Shown: piece after piece, positions 44,401 to 55,932 of the stretch
Layout: each line of letters starts with the position of its first letter
Numbering within the stretch: position 1 is the stretch's first letter
From: Xenosphaeropsis pyriputrescens
Lineage: Eukaryota > Ascomycota > Leotiomycetes > Phacidiales > Phacidiaceae
DNA: 64,000 nucleotides
Direction of reading: 5' to 3'
Assembly (NCBI GenBank): GCA_022609375.1
Contig: JAGKQE010000004.1
Span: 62,001-126,000, forward strand
Translations under genes and position numbers: made by a program
Notes under the pieces: model-generated
What the model was told of the DNA's origin: nothing
What the model saw: the letters and a program-made list of their open reading frames with translations, nothing else
Databases searched by the model: none

Positions 44401-45128
44401 TTCCGGTGTTTCTCCTTAACTCTGTCATACCTGGGTTTAACCGCAGCTCTTTCAACATCACATGATTGAAATTACGCCGAATGCATGGCACTCTAGATAA
44501 TGAACCCTGTTCTTAGACGCGGCGCCTCAACGACCCTGGTTTTCCCTGACATATAGATCCCAGCTAAAGACAGGGAGCAACCAACGACGTGAAAGTTTTC
44601 TCACCCATCTCTCATGTAGAGACCGGTCTCCCTGTCCAGTGAGTCAGTGATCGAAGTGGCTAACAGCAAGGCACCATCAAACCACCCCAGACTTGAGTAT
44701 CAATCAAATTCGCATTTCGTATATGGCCACAAGCATAATCATGCATCAGGAAGGTGGGTACAAGCAATGGCAAGTGAATATCACATGAGGCCGCTCTGAA
44801 GGCTTTGATTTGAAATCAAACAGCAGAAGCAACTGTGTATTTTGCTAGTGACATGGACAGAAGGATGAAGGTGTGTTAGTCTTGATAACGTGAGAAATGA
44901 CTTACTGTTGCTCATGTTGGAAATAGTTGGTTGGGCGGAAGATCTGCGTTGGTGGCTGATTGTATGAGGGGGGAGTGTTGAAAATATGCCTAGTTGTACG
45001 TTGGTAAAGCTCATATAAGACGATTGCAGTCTAACTTGATATCGTCTCCCACTTCAACTCTTGCTATCACTTCAACTCTTGCTATCACTTCAACTCTTGA
45101 TCTCACTTTCAAATACCAATCTGTCACT
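41413..45128. other. AT-rich accessory intergenic tract
   Basis: About 3.7 kb without a supported gene. Protein-like fragments in different minus-strand frames at 43537-43803, 43840-44025 and 44019-44291 (for example VHGGWTFCHPQRGTWKENR) could be remnants of one gene, but no joinable frame or known domain was found. No terminal inverted repeats or transposase motif were recognised. The last 80 bases hold the tandem repeat upstream of the aminomutase gene. Confidence 0.45.
45051..45104. repeat. 18-base tandem repeat, three copies, just upstream of the aminomutase ATG
   Basis: Unit acttcaactcttgctatc at 45051-45068 and 45069-45086, with a third, diverged copy at 45087-45104. It ends 25 bases before the ATG at 45129, so it probably lies in the 5' leader or core promoter. 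Confidence 0.95.
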
Positions 45129-46936
45129 ATGGCTGCCAATTCATTTGGAAAAGGACTTCGCGCTTGTACGAGATGCCCAGTGAAAGCGTCACGTACCAAG
45201 TCACCACAAGCAAATATCTTCACTTCATCGATACTCTCACAAGCTACTTCTGTTGCATCGATGGATTCTAGTCATCATCCGCAACTTCCGCTCATGAACT
45301 CCAAGGACATCGCGAGGAGTAGTATGAAGACACATATGTACGGGAAAAACCACTTGCTTTCTGGGCCTGCTTACAATGAGGCTGTCGATACAAAATTTGA
45401 AAAAGAGAACGGGGTAGAATTACAAGATCCTGATGGAGAGGTAGACGAGGGAGCCTACTGGCAAAAGATCCCGAGATGGAAAGACATCACTGAAGAGCAA
45501 TGGAATACCTATAAATGGCAGGTCAGTGTAATCAAAATTCTGCAACTTTTGAAGCCTATCTAACACTTTCGTCAGCTCAGAAACGCGGTCCAAAATAAGA
45601 AGAATTTGATGATCTTCTTGAACGAAACGGTACCACAAGAAGTCCCTCCGATGGCTAAGCCCGGCATCGAATCTAAGATGATAACTCGCCAAACCTTCAT
45701 CGAGGATTTTGGAGAGGGTGTGAAAAGGGCTCCAATGACGGTCCGAGTGCCACCGCATATTCTATCTAGAATCAACTGGGAGGATCCATACAACGACCCT
45801 ATTCGCAGGCAATTTATACCACTTGGATCTACTCTGAAACCAGATCATGAGCAGTCGCGGAATGATTCTTTGTGCGAAGGAGACTCATCCGTAGGCGAAG
45901 GCGCAGACAAAGTCCTACGCCTGAAAAAACGATATCCAGAAAAGGCTCTATTCTTAGGTATGAGTTGCCCCTTGAATGGATCTCGCTTGCTACTATTTCC
46001 TCATGAGAAGAGAGGGACTTTTATGCTGACAATGGAGTTACAGTGCTTGACTATTGCCCTATATATTGCAGGTTCTGCACACGTGCTTACCAGGTTGGTG
46101 CAAGCACAGAGTTGTTGAAGAAGGGTACATTGCCAGCAAACAGAGCCGAATGGGAGTTAGGATTCGAAGCGATCCGAAGCATAACGTCCTTGCGAGACAT
46201 TGTGGTATCCGGTGGCGACACGTACATGCTGAAACCGGAAGACCTGGAATACCTCGGGGAGAACCTACTGAACATTCCGCATATAAGACGGATTCGCATT
46301 GCTTCCAAGGGATTGGCAGTTGACCCGAGTCGCTTCCTCGACCCCAACGATGAATGGGCAGACAAGCTTATCGCCCTGTCTGACTATGCACGCTCGATTG
46401 GCAAATCGGTCGCCTTTCACACCCACTTTAACCACCCGAATGAGATATCTTGGGTCAGCCGTAAGGCCGCTCTCCGTCTCTATAAAGCAGGAGTCACGGT
46501 CAGGAACCAGTCTGTTTTGTTGAGAGGCGTCAACGACACTCCGGAAGTCATGGGCAAGCTCATCCGCAATCTCGCAGAAATGAACATCCAACCTGTAAGT
46601 CTCCATCGAGTCCGTATCCCTATGCTTTCCTACTGACCACGTGCACAGTACTATGTCTACCAGGGAGACATGGTTCAAGGCGTGGAAGATCTTCGAACGC
46701 CTCTCTCGACCATATTGGATCTTGAGAATCAGCTTCGAGGCACCATTGCTGGGTTTATGATGCCTCAGTTCGTCGTCGACTTGCCTGGAGGAGGAGGAAA
46801 GCGCCTTGCATCGAGCTATATCACATATGAAGAGGGCGTTTCTACATTTACTGCGCCAGCCATCTCTGGAGATAAAATCTACCGCTATTACGATCCTAAC
46901 CCTGATGATGTTCTGGAAACTGGCCTTTCCCCTTGA
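45129..46936 (+). CDS. L-lysine 2,3-aminomutase-type radical SAM enzyme
   Basis: KamA-family enzyme; the bacterial relatives interconvert L-lysine and beta-lysine with S-adenosylmethionine, an iron-sulfur cluster and PLP. Exons 45129-45521, 45576-45957, 46044-46594 and 46649-46936, coding 537 residues. The CxxxCxxC motif is C263, C267, C270 (CPIYCRFC). PLP lysine and substrate aspartate sit in FVVDLPGGGGK, and a second aspartate in LLRGVND; these match D330, K337 and D293 of the clostridial enzyme, supporting lysine as substrate. Also seen: DPYNDPIRRQFIPLG, VVSGGDTYML, PYYVYQGD. The first 50 residues are basic and Ser/Thr-rich without acidic residues before about residue 45, compatible with mitochondrial import. 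Introns are eukaryotic, so it is not bacterial contamination. Neighbours are decayed genes. Confidence 0.9.
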
Positions 46937-47433
46937 GCTGAGATAAAAGGCCCAGCGCAACGATTAGCACTTTTCATTTGTCGTTATATTTTATTTCAAA
47001 TTGCATGGACTTCTATTAAGCTTAGTCATTTCCACATTGTAGTCTATACAATAGTATAAAGTTTGCCGTATTGTTGGAAATTCTCCCCCTTTCGCGTTAT
47101 CGTAACTTTCCATGCACGCCCAGTTGCTGTTCAGCTACCAGATTGCACTCACAGAACCCTCCAAACAAGATACAACTAGATTTCATACATTCCATACTCG
47201 AAATTGGTGAATATTGATACATACAAATATATACTGGGGAAAATTTGGCATTCTGTCCGCTCTGCTATATAGTATGCGTCTAGTAATTGTAACATTGTGT
47301 ATTTGCCTGGGAGACACCCACCTCACTTCGCGTTATATCTAATATAGATAAGAAATAAGTTCTTTGCTGCAGCTCTAGTTAGAAAATTTTGCTATCCTAA
47401 ACATGTATAATCCCATTTATATCAACTTAGCCT
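46937..47433. other. Convergent AT-rich intergenic region
   Basis: About 500 bases between the aminomutase stop and the truncated membrane-protein gene. AT-rich, no gene seen. Confidence 0.5.
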
Positions 47434-47865
47434 CTATTTGTATACCCCAGTGCTTGCAGTATCTAGTCGAGAGGTACCATAGCTGGCTTCTATCAGCGGG
47501 AAACCCTTTCCGTATACTTGAAGACAAATCGTTCGAAAGGATACAATGAAGCCGATAACAGTAAGTTGTTGTTTCGATGTTAGGTACCAGGCGAGCTTCT
47601 GAGCAGGATCCACAACTACACATGCAAGACCTAGCAGGCCGAAGCTTGCAAGCATTGCTAGTAGGTTGATGATATCCAATCGAAGCTTTTTGCGTGGAAG
47701 ACCGAGAGCAGCCTTAATTTTTGGTGGCTCGACATGTTCTACAAGAGGAACATAGTCCTCTCTTGTCACCCTATGATCTGTCATTGAGAAGCTATGGCTT
47801 TGGCCGTTGGTATTTCTGTTTCTGAGGAAAGCAGTTGTTGACCGTCGCAGTATGTAAGTAGTCAT
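47434..47865 (-). pseudogene. Truncated N-terminal fragment of a fungal multi-pass membrane protein
   Basis: Frame of 143 codons from ATG 47865; the ATG at MTDHRVTREDYVPL (28 codons in) is an equally good start. After a polar N-terminus comes KKLRLDIINLLAMLASFGLLGLACVVV and QLTVIGFIVSFRTICLQVYG, two hydrophobic segments, then FPLIEASYGTSRLDTAS and an early stop. From memory, this resembles the start of a large uncharacterised fungal membrane-protein family in which a conserved ARxGxSxLQ-type stretch follows the second helix and several hundred residues follow. Here the frame ends right after it, so I read this as a truncated copy. The protein could instead be a genuine short membrane protein. 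Confidence 0.5.
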
Positions 47866-49645
47866 ACAATTCGATATACGTACTGTAGTAAAGAAGGCTT
47901 AAGGAGTCGAAAGCTTCAAGAGAGCTGCGGCGAAGGGAGGGCAAAAGGTCGGATATAAGAGAGAAGAGCTTAGTTAATAAATGAGGAGTATTATTACCAC
48001 ACATACTGGATACAGTAGCCACGGTAGTATTCTGTGGAGATGTAATGCTGTCCAACTATTATGTTATAGTAGAAACAAGGTAGTAAAGACTGTAGGATGA
48101 GTATATGATGTTCACATCGTAACATCGGTTGTGAAAGAAAACAGATGGTGGTCAGCGAGGTGTATCACAGCCTCAACTCAAGAAGCTGGTGATAAATATC
48201 ACCACAGCTGCAGCAACTCTGTTACAACCCTTGGAAAATGAACAGGGTATAACACCCAGAGAATATTGCATAACGCATTTGAGGCGTTTTTGGGGTCGTG
48301 TCGAAGCTGATGCAGAAGCTCAGTTCTCAGCTGGACTTGGATTATGAGGCGTACTTGGAGAGGCGCGTCCGACCAATGTTATTGGGCTTGGAGGACTTGG
48401 AGGGCAGAATCTGATAGGAATAAGGTGGCGGCAGGTTGCGAGATACCAGCTCGAGAGAGGAGACGGGTTTGAGAAGTTTGGGCAGTGCTGCGAGGGAGAT
48501 TTTTTAGGATACCATTGTTTGTTTTATTAGGCATCTGCTGGATTCTTGAAGTTGTTGTGAATGAGGGTTAAGTGCAGTAACACGAGTATGTATCTCGCCA
48601 ACCTCATAAGTTACTAGTTAGTCGTTAAGACGACAGAGCCGCATTCCTGGCTCTAACGCAAACGGTAATATAATCAGCTAGTATTAGTCTGTTAGTTTGA
48701 TCTTCCACAAATGTTACTCTTGGCAGTCCACACTGACGACCAAGACAGGCAGATTTTGACGTCAAAACTTGACTTACCAATCTGTACAAGTACATGGAAT
48801 ACTGTACATCTTTCGGCTACTCAACAGCCGATCCGAGATTCACCCTGGAGAGTATCATTCTTGAAAATCCGTGCTTGAAGGGACTCTGAATGCGCATTGG
48901 AGGAGAAATTTATTCTGCAGTTGTTTTATGGTTGTCAAGTCTTCGTTCGCGCTGCAGGCTTGACGGATCAGATGGGGCAGAACATGCCACGATACCCCAC
49001 ATACACATGCATGTTGCGCACATGTAACGATGAGCTTCTTTGAATGGACATAATAATTTGCCTTTCATACCCTAGAGTCGAGTTGAGCCGCTGCCTCTCT
49101 ACATCGAAGTTTGGCAGACTGTTAGAGGTAAAAGAGTGGAGTCATAAAAGAGGTGGATGGATGGGGTATTCCGAAGCTTGAAGGAAATTAATCCTCTACC
49201 TACACGCCGCATAGCCACTGCATCTAAGGCTTGGTGAATAACATGTAAGTAAATCTGGTAAGGCAGAACAGCTCTACGATGACACCGACGACATGGTAAA
49301 TCGAAGATTTTTTCTCGAAGTCGGATATAGCGTTGCAATATCTTCATTGAATTTCTTGCATTGCTCGCCTGTTCTAATACTGACGGTATCCAGAAACGAT
49401 CAACATAGGCATCATACTAATGACAGATACGTCTCTGGAGACAGCATGCAAAAAGAGCATTCCATTGATATATCTGGTCAAGTAAACTGAGACACAGCAA
49501 TGAATCGTCTTCGAAATTTTCAAGAAGACTCGTCTATAAAGGCCAGAGTTCCCGTCAAGATGAATCCAATATCAAACCCCAACATCAAGATATCATCCAC
49601 ATCCTCACCAAAACCCCAACCCACCAGCAATACATCCACCTCATT
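47866..49645. other. Intergenic tract with possible element debris
   Basis: About 1.8 kb without a supported gene. A frame at 47792-48055 overlaps the truncated membrane gene and lacks an ATG start. The stretch about 48200-48500 is more GC-balanced than its surroundings (ctgttacaacccttgg, then purine-rich sequence) and might be a degraded repeat element, but no terminal repeats could be matched. The plus-strand frame at 49293-49490 is not convincing. Confidence 0.4.
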
Positions 49646-50044
49646 ATGAACATCTTAATAATCTTCCTCTTCGCCGCCCTCCTAGGCATCCAAGCCGCCC
49701 ACAGCTGGGAGGTCTCCTTCTACCAAGGCGGCTATGACTGCGCCGAGAGCAGCACACCAAGCTACGTAGTCTACGAGGCCACGGATGGCGACGGCCATGC
49801 TGTCGGCGGCACGGGCACCGGCTGCAGCGGCGCCACGAGCGACCCGAGCCTCTGCGGCAAGACGTTCCAGCTGGCATCGGTGCAGCTCGGCGAGAACCAT
49901 TTCCTGCCGGGGGCCTCGGTGCCGGCTGTCATCTCCTCTCCGGTGGGTGGCAGGCTTTCAAGTGTACTTGAGGCGGCGGTGGATATGCACTTGCTTTTTT
50001 GGATTGGGGGGCGTGGTATGCTGGGCTTGTGGCCTTGTGCTTGA
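49646..50044 (+). CDS. Small secreted cysteine-containing protein, possibly frameshifted
   Basis: Frame of 132 residues from ATG 49646 with a clear signal peptide (MNILIIFLFAALLGIQAAHS). The mature part begins WEVSFYQGGYDCAESS and includes TGCSGATSDPSLCGKTFQL, giving three cysteines, plus one near the end (WPCA). The part after about residue 98 (SSPVGG) looks less natural than the +1 frame, which reads GWQAFKCT, stop, GGGGYALAFLDWGAWYAG up to about 50050. This suggests a frameshift or a missed splice near 49940. Such small secreted proteins in plant-associated fungi are often effector candidates, but nothing here shows a function. GC content is higher than that of the flanks. Confidence 0.6.
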   Translation: MNILIIFLFAALLGIQAAHSWEVSFYQGGYDCAESSTPSYVVYEATDGDGHAVGGTGTGCSGATSDPSLCGKTFQLASVQLGENHFLPGASVPAVISSPVGGRLSSVLEAAVDMHLLFWIGGRGMLGLWPCA

Positions 50045-50811
50045 CGGCTGGCTGATTATTTGTGTTTAGAGAGTATATACAAGAAGGGGAGGTTTTGGGC
50101 CTTTCGGTATGGGTATAGGGTGGACATTCCTTTGAAGGCGTGGCTACTGGTGACGAAATCAATGTCTATCATGCTTCCATCGGTCTGATTTTCTAAAATC
50201 CACAGCTCAGTCCTTATCTGTGATATACAGACCAGTCTTCTCCCACAGAAGATACTTGCTTTCTAGCTTCCATTATGCGAGCATTGATTTACTAACCGCG
50301 TTGTGAGAAATTCGATTTAGATCACGTTTTCAACGTCCTAGCTTCCTGAATCCACAGCTCATTATTCACCTATGAATTCAAAGCTAACATCTCTACTACA
50401 ACAGCCATCTATCTGAGCCTCCACGATTCATCTAAGAGCATTGGATCCGTCTTCCACGGGAGTTTAGGTTTTTGTAAGTGTTGTTGAAGTCGGATGACTT
50501 CAAGCACGATAAATGGCAGCCTTACATGGGTATATGTTGGAAGCATGTGATTAGTCGTTAGGCAACAAGCAAAGTACAGCTGACATTCACGACACTTGAA
50601 TATTTATATATCAATATTTCATATTTATATCAATATTTCTATGCTATACTAAATCTAAATAGCAACTTTCTACACAGTCGTTTCTAAAACAAATACGGCA
50701 GGAGCATAACATAACAGAAAAACACTCATCAACGTCGCCCTACAGAAGCATCCAGCAACCCCAATCACAACAGCTTATAAAACCAGCCACATCATCCATC
50801 CTCATCTCAAA
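50045..50811. other. AT-rich intergenic region
   Basis: About 770 bases with no gene. A short AT-rich direct repeat (atatttatatatcaatatttc and variants) lies at about 50600-50640. Confidence 0.5.
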
Positions 50812-51370
50812 ATGCTTCGCCCAGTATCCCTCATAGTCTTCTCCTCCCACCTCTTCCCGGCGCACTGGATCCTTTGGATCCCCACACAAGGTGCGCAGAA
50901 CCCATCGCACGGGAAATACATCCACGCAACAGGCGACGCCTCAAGCGGGTTCACGCTCGAGTTCGTACGTCACTACGATTTGAGCCAGGACACACGGCCA
51001 CAGAAGGTGATTGCGCTTCCGGCAGTCGACGAGGACCATGTGGAAGATGCGAGGTGGACAGGTGTCGAGGAGCGGGATGCGCAGCCCGTGGACGGACTTG
51101 AGAGGTTAGCGGCGACGGTGCCCACGCCTGGAAAGAGTCTGATGCGGGTTACTGCGGAGGTTAGTCTTGCTGAGCTCAAGGGGATTGCTTGTGGGGAGAT
51201 GAGAAAGGGATGGGGCAGTTTTCATTGCTGATGCTTGGTAGGGACGGCGAGCAAGAGTCGAGATCCAGAATTGTCAGACTTGGTTGAGGGAGTTTGTTGT
51301 TAAGCTTGTTGAGGAGGGAGTTATGGGTGCGGAAGCTATTGGCATAGTGGACGCTGCCCCAAAGAATTGA
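50812..51370 (+). CDS. Conserved hypothetical fungal protein
   Basis: Two exons, 50812-51159 and 51242-51370, coding 158 residues. The join is supported because the second exon continues a good protein frame (GRRARVEIQNCQTWLREFVVKL) to a TGA, whereas the unspliced frame ends in unlikely sequence. The N-terminus reads SLIVFSSHLFPAHWILWIP, followed by GKYIHATGDASSGFTLEFVRHYDL. The pattern of an AHWxLWIP start, an IHxTGD motif and a C-terminal EIQNCQxWxRE recurs in a family of short fungal proteins that I recall only as uncharacterised. It has no signal peptide or membrane segment of normal length. Function unknown. Confidence 0.75.
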
Positions 51371-54300
51371 GTGGCTGGATTGGATCATGGTGATTTCACT
51401 GGAGCTGAAGGGAGATGCCTCCTATGACATAGTCTGGTCATGGCGATTGTAGTGGAGTGGAAAGGGGATACCTCCTACAAGGTATTCTGGACAGGTGTTG
51501 GAAGAGTTCAAACCCCATTTTCTAAAGCTGCTGATGTTGTTCTAAACTCACTTGCCTAGCTTCAAGTAACAACGGGGATGACCTAGAGCACTGTTAATCT
51601 GTGCCTCTCCTGAGCCGTCTTCTTTGGTCATGTTGTGATCACTGCCACTTCCTCGTCCTCTAGGGTCAGCTAAACATATATTGAAATGGACAATCAAACC
51701 AAGGATAGTAGGCCATCTACCGTCCTATGAATAGAGGTCCAAGTACTCTAACAGACACATTGACGACCAGTTGAGTGGAGAAAAGCGTTTGAAGCACTGG
51801 GCACCCACGAAACAATGCTTTCATTTATTCTGGAGTATGGAGATGCTTGTAACAATCACCTTTCGAGAACATCGTGAATGTTTTGTCCATAGTGTTTATG
51901 ATATAATATGATCTGCGGAGTACTGTCGTCGACGACTCGGAAGGATTTCAATGCCCACTAAAAATAGGGGATTAAGCTTCCAGATCGAGGAGAAGTGGAG
52001 CACTCCGGCTTCGATTTGAGATAAAGTATCATTAGAGCAGTCGAATCAAAAAATCCCGCAATAGCACAAATCACTAACATAAGTATAATTAGACACGCAA
52101 ATCGGCTGACTCGCATCGATCTGGTGAAGAAGTGTGAAAGTAGATGTCGCAGAGAGTGATGCAAATTTTCAATAATGAAGCCATAATGTTATACTTGATG
52201 ATATGATATCAGTAATCCAATCCCGTCTCGTGACTCTAGACTCATGTGCTCGAATTTTGTGTCAGCAATGGACAAGCGCCAGTCGATCTTCATAAAGTGA
52301 AAGGGTTATCCCAAGATGAGTGCGCCGTCCGAGTGCAACATGCATGGCGACGAGGTGCATGAACAATTCATAAGCTCAGAGCTGGACACGAACGCTTCTG
52401 GGAGACATCTCCGGTTGTGGATGAAAATGGTCATGCCGAATTTGTGCAACGAGCTCTAATATTGGCGTTTATGATATGAAATTCCCGAAAGTTGATGTTG
52501 CAGTCGGCCATTGCACTTGATCGGCTTGACAGCTGTGTATCAACCTCGTCCAAATGCAGTCGAAGAATGGAACACGCCGCCCCTGCGATGGAAGGCCAGC
52601 TTCCGTAAAGCACCAAAGCTTTTTTTGTCGATATTACTGGTGCCTTAAAACTATGCAATATGATGAGGCATTCTGTCCGTGCAGATTATGGAGCTGGGAT
52701 TGTGCCAAAATCGGTGCGGTTTATCCTTGTTCAATAAGCCGAGTCTTAACGCCGTGATGCTCTCCTCTGCTCTATTCAATGAAGATCGCTCTCGTCGTTT
52801 TAGGTCATGTTGTTAGTTGATCATGACGTCTTACAGTCTCTTCCTCCCAAATTCTATGACGATCTGTCCAACACTCGCACAATCCGCTCTGACTCTTTGA
52901 AGTGCCCACGTGTATCTGCCCATGTGAAGGCATTGGGAGACGGTGACTGACACAGAAAATGGAAATGCACTTTGGGGGTCAGGTCGCGCCCAGGATGCTC
53001 CAGAACGAATCATCTTAGGTATCCATATGGAGTTCGTGGTAGATGAGGCTAGTGTTGTGAGTGGGGAGCGATCGAATGGAGAAGACCGCGTCGCGAACTC
53101 GCGATACTATTGCTGGTCGCGTCCATGTACAGCGGAATGCCCAGGCACAGGTGTCAGAAATGGTCTGAGCATTAAAGACATGGCCTCAAGATAGGAAAGA
53201 TCTTTGCAAGGGTCTATGCCGTCTAACCTAGACACAGTTAATTGGCTGGCTGGATGGGCACAACAATTCTTTTCCAATCGCTCGCAGTCTCTCAATACCA
53301 ATGATGCGGCATCAACAAAAGTGCTTGAGGAAATGGAGGGCACCTCTTGACTCCTGGTGGTCCATTGAGGTTCATCTTGGCTCACCTCGAAGCGCTTTCA
53401 GAACATCTTGTAGCTGAACATTGGTTCCTGAGTGGAGGTTGAATGTCCAGTGTGAGAGCTTGCTCCATTATTGAACCCCTACTCCATACGACGAGGTGTA
53501 GCCGAGTACTGTGTAAGACATGAATCTTTTGCTTCCAAATCTTTGAATCCTCGGGTGAGACTGACATAACCATTTCTTCTCCTGAGACAATATGCAGTGT
53601 CCTGCAGCATTTTGTATGTCGAGTGTTGTTGTAAGGTAGGATGCAGAGTATGTGCTTGTACTTGTACATACATATGTATGTAGGAGGATGAAGCGAGAGT
53701 ACAGCATGCACTGACAGCGTGGAAAGCTGCATGTTAAGCATGGCCCAATGCGCGCACGAGCAGCAGCCATATTATTATGGTGGAAGATTTTCACGAGCCG
53801 CATGAAATATCACACAGACTGGCGCGATATTATTGAATCCTCGTATCGATATTTGGAAGAGTAATCCATCACATCCTGTGCCGCTTGCGTGTGTCTCTTT
53901 TCTTCTTCTCTTTGCAAGCTTCAGCTCCGTCTTCTGTTGGAACGAGAGAAGTCATTCTTATTTCGACTGGGTCGAAGGATAGGGGTCGGCCATCGACATG
54001 TCTAAACTCTGCTCTCATATTGTCCGACTTTCTGATCTGCAGCGCCACCAGCGCCTGTTGATGCGCATCATTGTGGAGTATTTGGAGCAGTTGTGAGACT
54101 TCTAAGACATGTACTCCGTATGGAGTATGAAGTGCACAATACACTGCTGTCGAAGACCATATGCAGAGTAGCACGAGAGTAGGCAGATCCGCTGTCAGAT
54201 GCGAAGTCGGTCATTCGGTATTTGGAGATGTCAAGTCACGCACAGTAGTAATAATCGTTCAGTGTGAGTGTGAATGACTTCAACCTCCTCTTCTGACTCG

Positions 54301-55904
54301 AGCAATGTCCATCAAATTGTAGTGAACACACCAGGCAATTTTGAATCTGTATTTTCTGTGGTGGCGGCGGTTTGTTCCTGTCGGTCTGACAGCATGGTAC
54401 CTACACCGATCCAGTTCGACGAGACAGGGTTTCTCCGCTTCTCAAGCTCTCAAGCTCTCAAGTTCTCAACTTTTCAATCGTTGCTTCATACCGAGTCTGT
54501 CTGTTGATCGTGAGGGTCATGGCAGACGAGTAACTTGCACACAACAATACTCCCAGCTCTCTGCGGAGTACCTCAAAGTAGATACTGCATGTATTAATAG
54601 TAGATACAGTATGCAGTACGAATGCATCTGCGCCTGTACCTACCTCAAGCGTACTTTGGAATGGTGGAATGTATCTCCTTCGTGCATGTTGAGGCATGTT
54701 GAAGCATGCACATCACATATTATGGAGTACAGCTACTCCACACGAGAGTCGTGCTCCTCACGCTTTTCAGTTGAAGCCGTGCTGCTGTCCACGCCACTAC
54801 TGATCATGAGCTGCTCAAGGACCGGACTGCTTTCCACAAAGCAATGTAGGCGCGAACTACTGCTGTGAAGGCAGGGGGGCGCCAGCATGGGCAACATGAA
54901 ATGGGCTTAAAGGCTCTCAAGGGTGAGTGTTTAGTTGCAATGTCCTTCGACCGAATGGGATCATAGGGTGAATAGCTCATAGGGTACCAAGCATACCCTT
55001 GGCAACGTGAACAGAAGGGCAAAGTGCGTGCGTGGTTGTGATGAGTCTTTGTGGACGTTGTGGATGTTGTGAATGTTATGAATGTTATGGATATTGGTGT
55101 TGTGGTGTTGTAGGTATGCATCCGCGGCAGTCAAGAATTGAGAAGATTGATGAGCATCGGTTCAATCGAAGGAAATTGTGTAGGGAGGGGTTCGTTGATA
55201 TGCACATTGTAGTAGTAGTGTGGTACCTGATTCTCGACAACATTCCAACCAACTCAATCAATTATTCACGCCTCATTTCTCCTCGGTCTCCCTTCCTACT
55301 ATCTAATATCTTATACCTAATACCTAGTACCACCTACCTACTCATTCACATTCTCGCCACCACAATTTATGTAGGGCAGCACGCAGAGACATAGCTCTCC
55401 GAGCACTCCGATATTCTATGCAACGACGACATCAACACGGCATCGAATCCAATCAACAGTGTCAAAATCCCGGTCAATCAACCGAAATTCATGGACCTTC
55501 AGACAAATGATCGAGTACCTACTTGTACCCTGTAATACATGATGCCCAGCCTTTCCAGGCACTATTATGGTTTACCTACCTGGGCAACTGGGCAGAGTAC
55601 CACGGTACTTAGGCAGACAGACTTGGTTTCAACGAACACGGTGCCTGTACTACAAGTAAAACACCCACGAGTCACTCACTGCTTCGACTGATTGAGTTGT
55701 TCTATTCTTCGAGAAAGGACATTTGCTGATGAGGGATGGTACAGGAGATATGGTACAGGACACGGAATTCTTTCATTCTCGTGCCTCCCAGATACTGGAG
55801 AAACAGCGGCAACGTGCATTTTAGATTACTCGTACATGAGAGTACACGTCTCTTGCATGTGTGTACTACTTTCGTACATGCTCCGTAAGGACAAAGTACA
55901 TATG

Positions 55905-55932
55905 TACTTGTATTACTTGTATTACTTGTACA
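55905..55932. repeat. ACTTGTATT tandem repeat
   Basis: Three near-perfect copies of a nine-base unit (acttgtatt, last acttgtaca) inside a GTAC-rich region. Confidence 0.9.

Noticed and set aside
48200..48620. Possible solo LTR or other degraded retroelement beginning near tgttacaaccc
   Set aside because: No matching second end, target-site duplication, primer-binding site or coding remnant could be found by eye; only the sequence flavour suggests it.
54341..54868. 175-codon plus-strand frame in the gene-free 6-kb stretch
   Set aside because: Ser/Cys/Thr-rich translation without domain or signal peptide, overlapped by other equally poor frames; consistent with chance.
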